DNA from: a virus | IMG/VR virus record: IMGVR_UViG_3300010970_000067 | Coordinates: 1 to 37,336 of that record | Direction: 5' to 3' (one strand) | DNA: 37,336 bases | Part shown: positions 8,179 through 15,768 of the stretch, one piece after another | Layout of the letters: each line of letters starts with the position of its first letter | Numbering within the stretch: the stretch's first letter is position 1 | Made by a program: the position numbers and the translations under genes | The notes under the pieces: generated by a model | What the model saw: only the letters and a program-made list of their open reading frames with translations | Databases searched by the model: none | What the model was told of the DNA's origin: nothing

Positions 8179-8663
8179 ATGTCCTTGCCTTGGTCAACGT
8201 AGCCAGCACCCGGTTCACCTGTATCGTACAGGCCCCCGAGCTTGTTCCACACACGGTCTTGGTCGTCAGACACAGGTAACGGGTATGCCTCAGTGATCAG
8301 GCGTTCGATGCGTGCCTGCAACATGGTCAGGTCTTCGACGAACTGCCAGTTACACACAGAGTTGATGCAGGCGTACTCGATAGGCAACAGCTTGTTCGCT
8401 TCAGCGTACTGAGTCATACGGGCGAAGCTGACCATCTTGTGCCGAGGCATGCGTCCGCTGTCACGTGCCAGCTCGATGAGCTTGGTACAGAAGTGCAGCG
8501 CCTTCTCAGCATCCTCCAGACCCTTCTTGAAGCGGTGCCGTGTGATGTACTTGCTGATCTGGCCTTCGAAGTACCCAAGGTCCAGCTCGTGGGCGAGGTC
8601 CCAGTGCTGGAACGGGTTCTTGTAGTGGGTGCCCCCCACTTGAGTTGCGTTTGCGGTGCTCAT
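8175..8663 (-). CDS. DUF3310 protein (T7 gp1.7-like nucleotide kinase family)
   Basis: 162 residues. VGGTHYKNPFQHWDLAHEL at 9-27 followed by LGYFEGQISKYITRHRFKKG and a helix EDAEKAL is the DUF3310 signature, the family that includes T7 gp1.7, a phage nucleotide kinase. The domain occupies about residues 8-70; the rest is helical and unassigned. ATG 8663 has GGAG upstream and overlaps the preceding HD-nucleotidase stop by four bases. Its position beside nucleotide-metabolism genes supports a role in dNMP supply. Activity is inferred from the family only. Confidence 0.8.
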   Translation of the reverse strand: MSTANATQVGGTHYKNPFQHWDLAHELDLGYFEGQISKYITRHRFKKGLEDAEKALHFCTKLIELARDSGRMPRHKMVSFARMTQYAEANKLLPIEYACINSVCNWQFVEDLTMLQARIERLITEAYPLPVSDDQDRVWNKLGGLYDTGEPGAGYVDQGKDI

Positions 8664-9199
8664 GCGTTCATCTCCAGTTCTGCGCCTGTTGCTGGCGCGA
8701 TTCCAAGGGTCCAGGCGTCGGCAACGACTTCGTTGGTCAACTCCTGTGCGTTATCGGGCATCTTTGCCGTGAGTATCCAACCAAGGCCACGCGCTACCGT
8801 AGGTCTGCAGTAGTCGTTCCCAAGTCGAACTTCTTCCAGGCACCAGAGCACCAGCTCCATGCGGTCAGCCCACTTCAGCATGATGGCCTCAGGCACGGTG
8901 ATCAGGAAGTCCTGGAACAACGGGGCAAGGTCTTCCTCGATGCTGTCCATCAGTGGCCCGAGCTCTGGGTGTACCCGCTTGATGGGGGCAGGTATGTCAC
9001 CAGTGAACAGCTCTGGGAGGTCGTGGTGCAGTACCGCGTTCATCAGGTTCTTGGTACACAACGGGTTGATCTGCTTGATGAGCATCAGCATACCGAACGT
9101 GTGTTCCGCGATGGACTGACTACGGTGCGTGCGCTTCACGTGGTAACGCTTCACAGCACCAGCATCACGGTACAGAGTAGCTTCGACGAGGGCCTTCAT
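8660..9199 (-). CDS. HD-domain 5'-deoxynucleotidase (YfbR-like)
   Basis: 179 residues. The HD metal-binding set is visible: His33 in SIAEHTFGM, His59-Asp60 in VLHHDLPELFTGDIPAP, and Asp112 in LKWADRMEL. This pattern matches YfbR-type 5'-deoxynucleotidases, which hydrolyse dNMPs to nucleosides. Such enzymes in phages shape the dNTP pool, for example by removing a canonical dNMP so that a modified one is used. The gene overlaps both neighbours by ATGA and is translated directly after the TS-fold enzyme, which supports a shared pathway. Confidence 0.88.
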   Translation of the reverse strand: MKALVEATLYRDAGAVKRYHVKRTHRSQSIAEHTFGMLMLIKQINPLCTKNLMNAVLHHDLPELFTGDIPAPIKRVHPELGPLMDSIEEDLAPLFQDFLITVPEAIMLKWADRMELVLWCLEEVRLGNDYCRPTVARGLGWILTAKMPDNAQELTNEVVADAWTLGIAPATGAELEMNA

Positions 9200-10245
9200 G
9201 CCAGCACCACTTTCTTGTCAGACGCACGTTGAGCACGACGTTGCACCCACTCGAACATCGCGAGTCGCCAGTCGGAGGCAGGCAGTTCTTGGATGATCGC
9301 CATGGAGCTGGCGTAGAGCTTCGCCTTGTACATATCGTATGCACGCACAACAGGAGCAACCACGTTACGGCCGAACTCGGATACGTACTCAACGTGGGCA
9401 AGGACTTCACCCTGCTCGACCTGCGTAGCCATACGGATACAGTCGTAGTACAGCATGAGTGCGTCTTCCGCGTCAACAGCCAGTGGGTAGGGATGCACAG
9501 AGTCCATGGAATACGGGTTGTGAACGTGGCCATGCTCGTACTCACCCTCACGGAACTTCAGCCAGAACGGGTTGTCCGTGTATACGTGGTAGTTGTTGGA
9601 CTGCTGAACGTAGTAGCCTACCTTCACGCCGACCATGATCGCGATGAATTCCTGCAGGACGCTGAACTGCACTGCGTTGGCTCCGTAGGCACCCCACACG
9701 GCATCGTTGCTACGGTTACACACCGTCATGTTGAGCTGGCCTTCCACGATGTCCAGCATGATCATGTCGTTGCAGGGCATGTCCTTGGTCGACTTGTCCA
9801 GGTCCGTGATTGGGTTCCAGATGCTCATCACGACTTGCCGTGTGTCTGGCTTGCGCTTGAGCATTTCACAGGCACGCTCAATCTGGTCAAACTCGAAGGC
9901 GTTGCGCAGACGATGCCCATACGCACCATGGAACACCACGCCATCATCGCTGAACTGGCTGATGTTGTCGAGGAAGTACTTGGGCAGCTCAACCCGGTTA
10001 CTGCCCGACAGAATCCACAAGGACTCGATCAGGTGGAAGAACGGGTTAGCATCACGGATGGTATCGAACAGCACGCGCTGACGGGGCTGCGAGTACACGG
10101 TGCTGACGGGGCCTGGAACCCGCATGGTATGCAAGCCACGGGACTCAGAGAATACACCACGCTCTTGCAGCAGGATCAAGCCCAGAGGCAGGGCTTCGTT
10201 GACGTTGTTGACGCGCAGGATAGCGCCATAACGGTTGTCGTTCAT
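9196..10245 (-). CDS. Thymidylate synthase-fold enzyme (TS or dUMP hydroxymethylase)
   Basis: 349 residues from ATG 10245, chosen for the upstream CTGAAAGG; the frame opens nine codons earlier. TS-fold landmarks are present: the catalytic Cys158 in MPCNDMIMLDI, the phosphate-binding NRSNDAVWGAYGANAV (Arg178, Ser179, Asp181) and His220-Tyr222 in NNYHVYTDN. Asn190 fits the position that selects uracil rather than cytosine, so dUMP is the likely substrate. The sequence does not look like ordinary ThyA, and the neighbours (P-loop kinase, aGPT-Pplase-like protein, HD nucleotidase) favour 5-hydroxymethyl-dUMP synthesis over plain dTMP synthesis. That distinction is inference. Confidence 0.8.
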   Translation of the reverse strand: MNDNRYGAILRVNNVNEALPLGLILLQERGVFSESRGLHTMRVPGPVSTVYSQPRQRVLFDTIRDANPFFHLIESLWILSGSNRVELPKYFLDNISQFSDDGVVFHGAYGHRLRNAFEFDQIERACEMLKRKPDTRQVVMSIWNPITDLDKSTKDMPCNDMIMLDIVEGQLNMTVCNRSNDAVWGAYGANAVQFSVLQEFIAIMVGVKVGYYVQQSNNYHVYTDNPFWLKFREGEYEHGHVHNPYSMDSVHPYPLAVDAEDALMLYYDCIRMATQVEQGEVLAHVEYVSEFGRNVVAPVVRAYDMYKAKLYASSMAIIQELPASDWRLAMFEWVQRRAQRASDKKVVLA

Positions 10246-10258
10246 GTTGTGTTGCCTT

Positions 10259-10837
10259 TCAGAGAAGATCATCTACGCTGGGTTCGGGGAGACCCAGCAG
10301 CTCCAGCGCCATGTTGTACGCCTGACGGTATTGTACCCGGTGTACTTCAAGACCTGCTCGTTCAAGACGGTCTGCCCAGCTACGTGCAGACGCCAGCTTG
10401 CGGTACAGGTTCTTGGGGTCGTAGGGCTTCGTGGTGCCCTTGGCTGTACGACGCTTCAGCACGTTCTTGATACAGATGGTTTCGGGTGTATCTAGCAGGA
10501 TGAACACGGCACGGTCAAAGTAACTGGCGAAGGTCTGGCAGGTGCCCACGCCTGGAGTGACCAGTCCTTCAGCGAACACGTTGCGCACGAACCCCACGTT
10601 CTCCTTGAGCACGTCGTGCAGGGCTGCATAGGGCTGCATGCCGTCCACGCCTCCACAAGCGGTGCCGTACTTGCCAGCCAGGACCACGCCAGCTCGCCCG
10701 GTGTGCGTCCATGTAGCCTTGGGGGTACTGGCCAGCTTGGACACGCCTTGCGCACCACCAGCAGCAGCCAGCACAGCACGGGCGAGGGTGCTCTTGCCAC
10801 TCCCGTTGGTGCCATGCACGTAGACAAGTGTGGTCAT
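10259..10837 (-). CDS. P-loop deoxynucleotide/5-hmdU DNA kinase-like protein
   Basis: 192 residues. The Walker A is GTNGSGKST at 9-17. The segment GKYGTACGGVDGM at 55-67 and FAEGLVTPG further on resemble the family I associate with phage 5-hydroxymethyluracil DNA kinases. A lid-like Arg/Lys region (LKRRTAKGTTKPYD) follows. In known hypermodification pathways such kinases phosphorylate 5-hmdU in DNA so that the group can be displaced by an amine. The gene ends in VDDLL, a peptide recurring in this early region. It overlaps the preceding tiny ORF by ATGA with AGGAG in front. A free-dNMP kinase is the alternative. Confidence 0.7.
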   Translation of the reverse strand: MTTLVYVHGTNGSGKSTLARAVLAAAGGAQGVSKLASTPKATWTHTGRAGVVLAGKYGTACGGVDGMQPYAALHDVLKENVGFVRNVFAEGLVTPGVGTCQTFASYFDRAVFILLDTPETICIKNVLKRRTAKGTTKPYDPKNLYRKLASARSWADRLERAGLEVHRVQYRQAYNMALELLGLPEPSVDDLL

Positions 10838-10935
10838 CGCTTGCTCCTACAGTTACACGGACGACGCCCTTGTCCGCAGTCACCACCACAACCGCCGACG
10901 AACATCTTGCGTATGAAGTTGAGTATGCGATTCAT
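10834..10935 (-). CDS. Tiny Cys-rich peptide (C-x3-C-QGR-C-x-C type)
   Basis: 33 residues, MNRILNFIRKMFVGG followed by CGGDCGQGRRPCNCRSKR. The four-cysteine pattern with an internal GQGR resembles the CxGxCxQGRxCxC peptides I recall from many phages, always of unknown function; metal binding is plausible. The amphipathic N-terminus may contact a membrane. It has ATGA overlaps on both sides: its start overlaps the 26-residue ORF stop and its stop overlaps the kinase start. Such tight coupling in a chain of four genes argues that it is translated. Confidence 0.65.
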   Translation of the reverse strand: MNRILNFIRKMFVGGCGGDCGQGRRPCNCRSKR

Positions 10936-11012
10936 ACGAACCACCACACGATCAGCGTGATCTTGGCGAGTATGTACACCAGCAGGGATAACCATACCGC
11001 ACGTTTGCTCAT
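10932..11012 (-). CDS. Tiny single-TM peptide
   Basis: 26 residues, MSKRAVWLSLLVYILAKITL then IVWWFV: a basic N-terminus followed by one hydrophobic helix. The start overlaps the aGPT-like gene stop (ATGA) and the stop overlaps the next tiny gene (ATGA). There is no close Shine-Dalgarno, so it would be read by reinitiation. The function is unknown. The perfect overlap chain is the main support for it. Confidence 0.5.
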   Translation of the reverse strand: MSKRAVWLSLLVYILAKITLIVWWFV

Positions 11013-11842
11013 AGGTGACTCGCTACTTCTGCCAGTGTTGGCTCATCCCAGATACCACCAGCGTACAGACCATTCAGCAGGACTTGTGCCGTAGGTGTTT
11101 CAGCGTGCATGCTCATCAGACGCTTGTACGCCTTGGCACTGCGGAAGCCGAACTTGTAATCACCGACTACGTGCTGCTTGAACACACACGCAACGGTCTC
11201 GGACTCCTGTAGCTTGAGCTTCCGTGCGGGGGCAAACGGATGGTCCAGCTTACCGATGTGTTTGGTGATGAGTGCCATCGTTTCTTCGAGCACGAAGGTG
11301 TTCTCCATATCCCCGATCATGTCGGCACCCTGCTTCGGCACTTTCGGCATGTACTTCTCACACCCGGTGAAGTCCACTGGCTTGTGGAACACCGTGTCTT
11401 GGATATCTGCCAGCTTCCAGTAGAAGTAGTCGCCCATCTGCGCCATGTGGGTCATGTTCTTGCGCACGCCCAGATACGACGAAGCGAAGCAGGCTTCCAC
11501 CATAGCTTCAGGCTTGGGGTACAGCGACTGCCACTGAGCCAACGCCTTCAGCCCTGCCTGCCCACGGAAGTGCCGACGCTCTGAAGCACGCTTGGCATGC
11601 GGGTAGACGTAGCGCAGAAACTCGTAGAACTTGGCACCCTGGAAGTCGCTGGCACGCGCTGCCAGACCGGGGTTGTAGAAGGTACACCATGCGAGGATGT
11701 AACGGAGCTTCTTGGCTTCGTCCAGCTCAGCGCGTGCCAGCAGCATGTATCCGGGGTCCGCGTCTTCGAGCTTGAACATCTGCGTAGCGAACTTGCGCCA
11801 GTCACCCGTGTGGTCTGTGGATACCAAAGATTTTACATTCAC
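11009..11842 (-). CDS. aGPT-Pplase / amino acid:DNA transferase-like protein
   Basis: 277 residues from GTG 11842, which has AGGAG six bases upstream; no in-frame ATG is near. The conserved-looking segments are WCTFYNPGLAAR at 52-63 and ASERRHFRGQAGLKAL at 86-101. I recognise these as the style of the alpha-glutamyl/putrescinyl-thymine pyrophosphorylase clade, now called amino acid:DNA transferases. These attach an amino group to phosphorylated 5-hmdU in DNA. Two genes downstream lies a 5-hmdU-kinase-like protein and then a TS-fold enzyme, the expected partners. Family membership is from memory of motifs and needs a profile search. Confidence 0.6.
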   Translation of the reverse strand: MNVKSLVSTDHTGDWRKFATQMFKLEDADPGYMLLARAELDEAKKLRYILAWCTFYNPGLAARASDFQGAKFYEFLRYVYPHAKRASERRHFRGQAGLKALAQWQSLYPKPEAMVEACFASSYLGVRKNMTHMAQMGDYFYWKLADIQDTVFHKPVDFTGCEKYMPKVPKQGADMIGDMENTFVLEETMALITKHIGKLDHPFAPARKLKLQESETVACVFKQHVVGDYKFGFRSAKAYKRLMSMHAETPTAQVLLNGLYAGGIWDEPTLAEVASHL

Positions 11843-11886
11843 GTCTATCTCCTGTTGTGATACCTACGGTATCGGTTGATGAAAGC
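11843..11886 (-). promoter_or_regulatory. Palindrome GATACC-N3-GGTATC upstream of the aGPT-like gene
   Basis: The short gap holds tgatacctacggtatcg, a perfect 6-3-6 palindrome, then AGGAG and GTG. Similar palindromes occur in other intergenic gaps (7266, 21670, 24931, 31812). It may be an operator. Confidence 0.4.
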
Positions 11887-13320
11887 CTATGCCAACAATT
11901 CTTGAACTTCGCGGTATTCCTTGAGCATCTTGAAGACTGCCCGTTCGTCCGCGTGGCGCACCCGTTGCGTCTGCAGCATAACCTCATCCACGGTATCTCG
12001 TGCGATTATGTGCTTCACCATCACGTGGTCGCGCCCTGTACTGATCTGCCGTGCTGCCCCGATGCGCTCGATCACCTGAGCGTAGAACTCACGACCCCAG
12101 AGCATGCTGTAGAACACGATCGTGTTGCCGCCACCTTGGAGGTTCAGACCGTGGCCTGCTCCTTGCGGATGGACGAACATCACGGGGTGCTTACCAGCGT
12201 TCCACTCGTCTTGCAGCTTGGCCAACATGCGTTCGTTCTTGCAATCGGCGATAGCTGGTGCCTTGGGGAACATGCTCTTCAGGCGTGCCAGATCAGGCTT
12301 GAACCAGTACGCCACCAGCACGTTGCCACCAACACCGTCGATGACCTCGTGCAGCGCTTCCATCTTGGCGTCATGCACTGCCTGCCACGTCTTGGCACCA
12401 TCGTCGTCTTCCAGGTAGATGAACCCGTTGGCTAACTGCCAGCACTTGGACGACAAGCTCGCCGCGCTGAGGGCCTCGGTGCTGCCCATCTCCATCTCAA
12501 GGAACATCTCCTTCTCGAGCTGCTTATACGTCTTCCGTGCTGCTGGTGGAAGGTCCACGTAGACCTCTTGCTTGATGGTGGGGGGCAGCTCCAGCCAGTC
12601 CTCGGCACGCATGGTGAGCACCAGTGGGCTGATAAGCTCGGTGATCTGCTGCTCGGCGGTCTGGTCTGGGGTGTATCCGAACTGCGTGCGTGAACCGTTC
12701 TCACGCTCCTTACCCGGTGTGAAGAACCTGCTACGGTAGCGCTCCACCTGAGCACCCAGACGCTGGCCTTCATCCAGGATGAATATCTGCGACCACAAGT
12801 CCAGCAGGCCCTTGGGTGCAGGTGTGCCAGTGAGAATCACACGACGGTCGAACCGCTTGACTTGGTAACGCAACGACGAGAAGCGCTTGCTCTTGGGTGT
12901 CTTGAACATGCTGGACTCGTCGATGACGAGCATGTCGTAGGGCCATCCGTACTTGCGAGCACGCCCACGCAACACGTTCAGCAGCCAACGGAAGTTGTCC
13001 ACGTTGATCACGTGTATCTGTGCGCTGCTGTTGAGGGCCAGCAGGCGCTGACGCTCGTTGCCAGTGAGCATCTTGAACGTCAGGTGTTTCGTGTGCTGCC
13101 ACTTCTTCGCTTCTTGACGCCACACCCCCTGAGCTGGCCTCAGCGGTGCCACCAGCAAGATGCGGTTCACCACACCAGCGGAAAGCAGGTCAACGGCAGC
13201 AGTGAGCGTGATGATGGTCTTGCCCAAGCCCATGTCCAGGAACAGGCCAGCACGACGATGCTTCTTGACGAAGTCAACGCCCTTGCCTTGGTACTTGCGG
13301 AGGTCTTTGCGGCTCAGCAT
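11887..13320 (-). CDS. SNF2-family DEAD/H-box helicase
   Basis: 477 residues from ATG 13320, which overlaps the TAA of the small membrane gene (TAATG); a longer open frame upstream has no support. Motif I is DMGLGKT (29-35), motif Ia LLVAPLRPAQGVW, motif II VIDESS (132-137), motif III LTGTPAPKG (163-171). The C-terminal RecA lobe has QGAGHGLNLQGG and QVIERIGAARQ (motifs V and VI). This is the phage SNF2/DEXH helicase type often placed beside family A polymerase, probably for replication or recombination. It is ATP-dependent and cytoplasmic. Confidence 0.9.
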   Translation of the reverse strand: MLSRKDLRKYQGKGVDFVKKHRRAGLFLDMGLGKTIITLTAAVDLLSAGVVNRILLVAPLRPAQGVWRQEAKKWQHTKHLTFKMLTGNERQRLLALNSSAQIHVINVDNFRWLLNVLRGRARKYGWPYDMLVIDESSMFKTPKSKRFSSLRYQVKRFDRRVILTGTPAPKGLLDLWSQIFILDEGQRLGAQVERYRSRFFTPGKERENGSRTQFGYTPDQTAEQQITELISPLVLTMRAEDWLELPPTIKQEVYVDLPPAARKTYKQLEKEMFLEMEMGSTEALSAASLSSKCWQLANGFIYLEDDDGAKTWQAVHDAKMEALHEVIDGVGGNVLVAYWFKPDLARLKSMFPKAPAIADCKNERMLAKLQDEWNAGKHPVMFVHPQGAGHGLNLQGGGNTIVFYSMLWGREFYAQVIERIGAARQISTGRDHVMVKHIIARDTVDEVMLQTQRVRHADERAVFKMLKEYREVQELLA

Positions 13321-13454
13321 TACAGCCAGATACAGATGGTAGCGCACACCAGTGCGAAAGCAGTGCCGTAGCCGAGCCAGCTCCGCCACGTGTCTGCGGG
13401 GTACACCCGCACCCATACGCCATTTATCAGCACATAAGACTTAGTCTTCAACAT
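13320..13454 (-). CDS. Small membrane-anchored protein
   Basis: 44 residues from ATG 13454, chosen for an excellent GGAGGAAT upstream. The soluble start, MLKTKSYVLINGVWVRVYPA, is followed by a C-terminal hydrophobic helix, WLGYGTAFALVCATICIWL. It overlaps the VRR-NUC gene by 14 bases and its TAA overlaps the helicase ATG, so it may couple their translation. The family is unknown. Confidence 0.6.
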   Translation of the reverse strand: MLKTKSYVLINGVWVRVYPADTWRSWLGYGTAFALVCATICIWL

Positions 13455-13752
13455 GGTATTCCTCCAGTAGTTCATCAACTTGTGTCTTGGTATAGCACAC
13501 CACGACGGTAAACCCCATTTTACGCAGCTTGTCTTGAATACGTTCCTGAAGCGGTTCAAACTTACCACCTACAGGACGCTTCAATTCCACGAACACCACA
13601 ATCCCTCCAGGCAACAGCACCATCCTGTCGGGGATGCCGCGAGCACTGAACGGATTGAGCTTGATGCAGAGACCACGCAACGATTTGACGCCCTTGCGCA
13701 GATGGTTCTCCACCGAGTCTTCTGTGGCTAGTCTTTCTTGTACCGTTCGCAT
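13441..13752 (-). CDS. VRR-NUC domain nuclease
   Basis: 103 residues from ATG 13752, preceded by AAAGGA. ARGIPDRMVLLPGGIVVFVE, then LKRPVGGKFEPLQ, is the VRR-NUC (PD-(D/E)xK) core: the Asp of IPD, Glu of VFVELK and the following Lys are the catalytic set, and the Gln of PLQ is the conserved helix residue. Stand-alone VRR-NUC proteins in phages are structure-specific nucleases in replication or recombination. The start overlaps the 3' end of the polymerase gene by 25 bases, so expression follows the polymerase. Confidence 0.88.
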   Translation of the reverse strand: MRTVQERLATEDSVENHLRKGVKSLRGLCIKLNPFSARGIPDRMVLLPGGIVVFVELKRPVGGKFEPLQERIQDKLRKMGFTVVVCYTKTQVDELLEEYHVED

Positions 13753-15695
13753 ACGAATCCTTTCGCTGCCAGAGGCATGCCCTTGCTCCATGCTGGCACG
13801 TTGCAGACCAACGCCTCCAGCTCCTTGATGTTGCTGGTGCCACGCTTGCGGAGCGTCAGCGCTTCATCGTGTACGGTGCCGATGACCGGGTATCCGTTGG
13901 TCTCAGCAGACAACATGCCTTCCTGCATCACGTCGAACGCAATACCCTGCACGATGTTCTCAATTAGCTTGCCACCGTAGGTCTTCTCGCGTACGAACTG
14001 ACCCTTGATCTCGGTGCGGAAACTGATCTCATACGCTGGCTTGCCCCAACGTTCTACAGGCACAGCACGCGCATACGGGTAACGGATACTCCGGCCGGAG
14101 GGCAGCTCAACGCAGAGCCAGTGCTCACTCATGTAGAACTTGCACTTCAGCCCTTCGTACACGGTGCCAGGATGCCTGATAGCACCAGCCACAAGGTTCT
14201 CCACGGTCTTCCAGCTTGCAACGATGGCCGGGACGCCCTTACGGTACGTGGTCACAGCGCTCTTGGCGAACTCCTCCGTGATGGTCACGCCAGCGTTGGC
14301 ACAGTAGTCAACGAACTTCACACCACCTAGCTGATACCCGCAACCCAGCACCAAGTTCTTGGCGATACGACGCTGCTCATCCGATACCTCCTCTATGCCC
14401 TTCAGCCGGAACAGCGTCACCGCCATCACCTTGTACACGTCCAGACCCTTGCGGTACGCTGCCAGGATGGTTTCTTCGCCTGCTACCCATGCCAGGATAC
14501 GTGCTTCGATAGCCGTATAGTCGACCACTGCCAGCTCGTATCCAGCAGGAGCACGGATGAACCCTCGCATGCACTGGCTGATGATGTCGATAGGCTTGTC
14601 GTACAACAGCGTGAATAGATCAGCGTCTTCGTACTCCAGCAGGGCGAACACCAACTCACGCTGATGGTCCTTGAGCATGCCTCGGATGAAGTTGTGTGGC
14701 TGCACCAGTCGACCAGCGTAGCGACCCGTGTGGGCACCGTGGTAGAGGAAGCCCCCTTGCACGACCCAGTCATCGGGGTCAGCGCACGCCATCATGCTGA
14801 TCAGCTTCTTGGTGCTGGCCTTGCCTGCCTCAACACGGAGCTCCAGCAGAGCACGGGTGCCAGCGTCCAGCTTGGTATCCTTGAGTGCTTCCTCGATGGT
14901 ATTCTTCTGCATGTTCGCAATGTCAAGCCCACGCTCTGCGAACATCTCGATCATCTTGGCTACTTGCGTGGCCTTCAGCCCTCCGGTCAGTTCACTGACG
15001 CGCCTGCCGATGTCTTCTTCCAGGAGCTTCACCACCTTCAGCGCCTTGCGCACCAACGGGATGTCAATCGGCAACCCTCGGTCGTTCATCGCCATGTCCA
15101 GCAGGAACATGCGACGCTGACGCGGTATCAGGTCTGGCAGGGCTTCGTCTAGCGCTACCTCACCACGAACGTCTTGCTGGCAGTACTCGATGAAGCGCTG
15201 GAACCGTGCATCCTGCTCTGGGAGTATCCGTGTACGTGCATCGGCCTTGGTGGGCTTACGTGGTCCGCAGAACACCTTGATCAGCTTGCTGCCTTCCAGG
15301 TCCTTCTCAACCTCCAGGCCAGCAGCCTTCAGCGCCTTGTCCAAGCTACGGGGCAGGCCGGATGCTGCTGCCTTGGCAGCGGTGCAGACCCACTGGTTGT
15401 CCTTGATCTCTGGTGTGCTTGGGTGCATGCGGCGAAGGCACCAGCGCCATACAGCACGCTCAAAGGCTGCGTTATGTGCGCCTACCTTACCCCCTTGCCT
15501 AACCCAAGACACAAGACGCGCTGGTGGGGCTTCCTGGCGTGGTAGCCAGACCTCGGGTTCATCCATGCCGGGCAGCAGGTAGCATGCTATCAGCACTTCC
15601 GTGGAGGGGTGCCGTGCGTATCGGTGCGCTCCGACCTTGCGGATGTCTATCTCTGAGAACGTCTCAAAGTCTAAATGGCCTATCTCTGTTGTCAT
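13728..15695 (-). CDS. DNA polymerase, family A, with 3'-5' exonuclease
   Basis: 655 residues from ATG 15695. The exonuclease domain has HLDFETFSE (Asp9, Glu11), GAHNAAFER and YCQQDVRGEVAL. The polymerase domain has motif A, VVDYTAIEARILAWVAGE, motif B, RRIAKNLVLGCGYQLGG, and motif C, TVHDEAL. It lacks a 5' nuclease domain, as in replicative phage PolA enzymes. The frame opens 18 codons upstream at a GTG, but a 9-bp hairpin (15717-15749) covers that start, so ATG 15695 is preferred although its Shine-Dalgarno is weak. It replicates the phage genome with the neighbouring SSB, helicase and primase-helicase. Confidence 0.95.
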   Translation of the reverse strand: MTTEIGHLDFETFSEIDIRKVGAHRYARHPSTEVLIACYLLPGMDEPEVWLPRQEAPPARLVSWVRQGGKVGAHNAAFERAVWRWCLRRMHPSTPEIKDNQWVCTAAKAAASGLPRSLDKALKAAGLEVEKDLEGSKLIKVFCGPRKPTKADARTRILPEQDARFQRFIEYCQQDVRGEVALDEALPDLIPRQRRMFLLDMAMNDRGLPIDIPLVRKALKVVKLLEEDIGRRVSELTGGLKATQVAKMIEMFAERGLDIANMQKNTIEEALKDTKLDAGTRALLELRVEAGKASTKKLISMMACADPDDWVVQGGFLYHGAHTGRYAGRLVQPHNFIRGMLKDHQRELVFALLEYEDADLFTLLYDKPIDIISQCMRGFIRAPAGYELAVVDYTAIEARILAWVAGEETILAAYRKGLDVYKVMAVTLFRLKGIEEVSDEQRRIAKNLVLGCGYQLGGVKFVDYCANAGVTITEEFAKSAVTTYRKGVPAIVASWKTVENLVAGAIRHPGTVYEGLKCKFYMSEHWLCVELPSGRSIRYPYARAVPVERWGKPAYEISFRTEIKGQFVREKTYGGKLIENIVQGIAFDVMQEGMLSAETNGYPVIGTVHDEALTLRKRGTSNIKELEALVCNVPAWSKGMPLAAKGFVCERYKKD

Positions 15696-15716
15696 CTTGT
15701 AATCCCGAAAGTAACT

Positions 15717-15749
15717 GTGGCCCCGAGGTACGAATACCAACGGGGCCAC
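15717..15749 (-). terminator. GC-rich hairpin upstream of the polymerase
   Basis: Perfect 9-bp arms gtggccccg/cggggccac around a 15-base loop, between the histone-like gene and the polymerase. On the minus strand it is followed by AGTTACTTT, a poor U-tract. It may attenuate transcription into the polymerase or protect an mRNA end. Confidence 0.5.
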
Positions 15750-15768
15750 ACGAGGGTGACGACCAGTA

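Noticed and set aside
9229-10470. Long plus-strand frame of 413 codons opposite the TS gene
   Set aside because: His/Val-rich with no motif, antisense to a gene with clear TS motifs.
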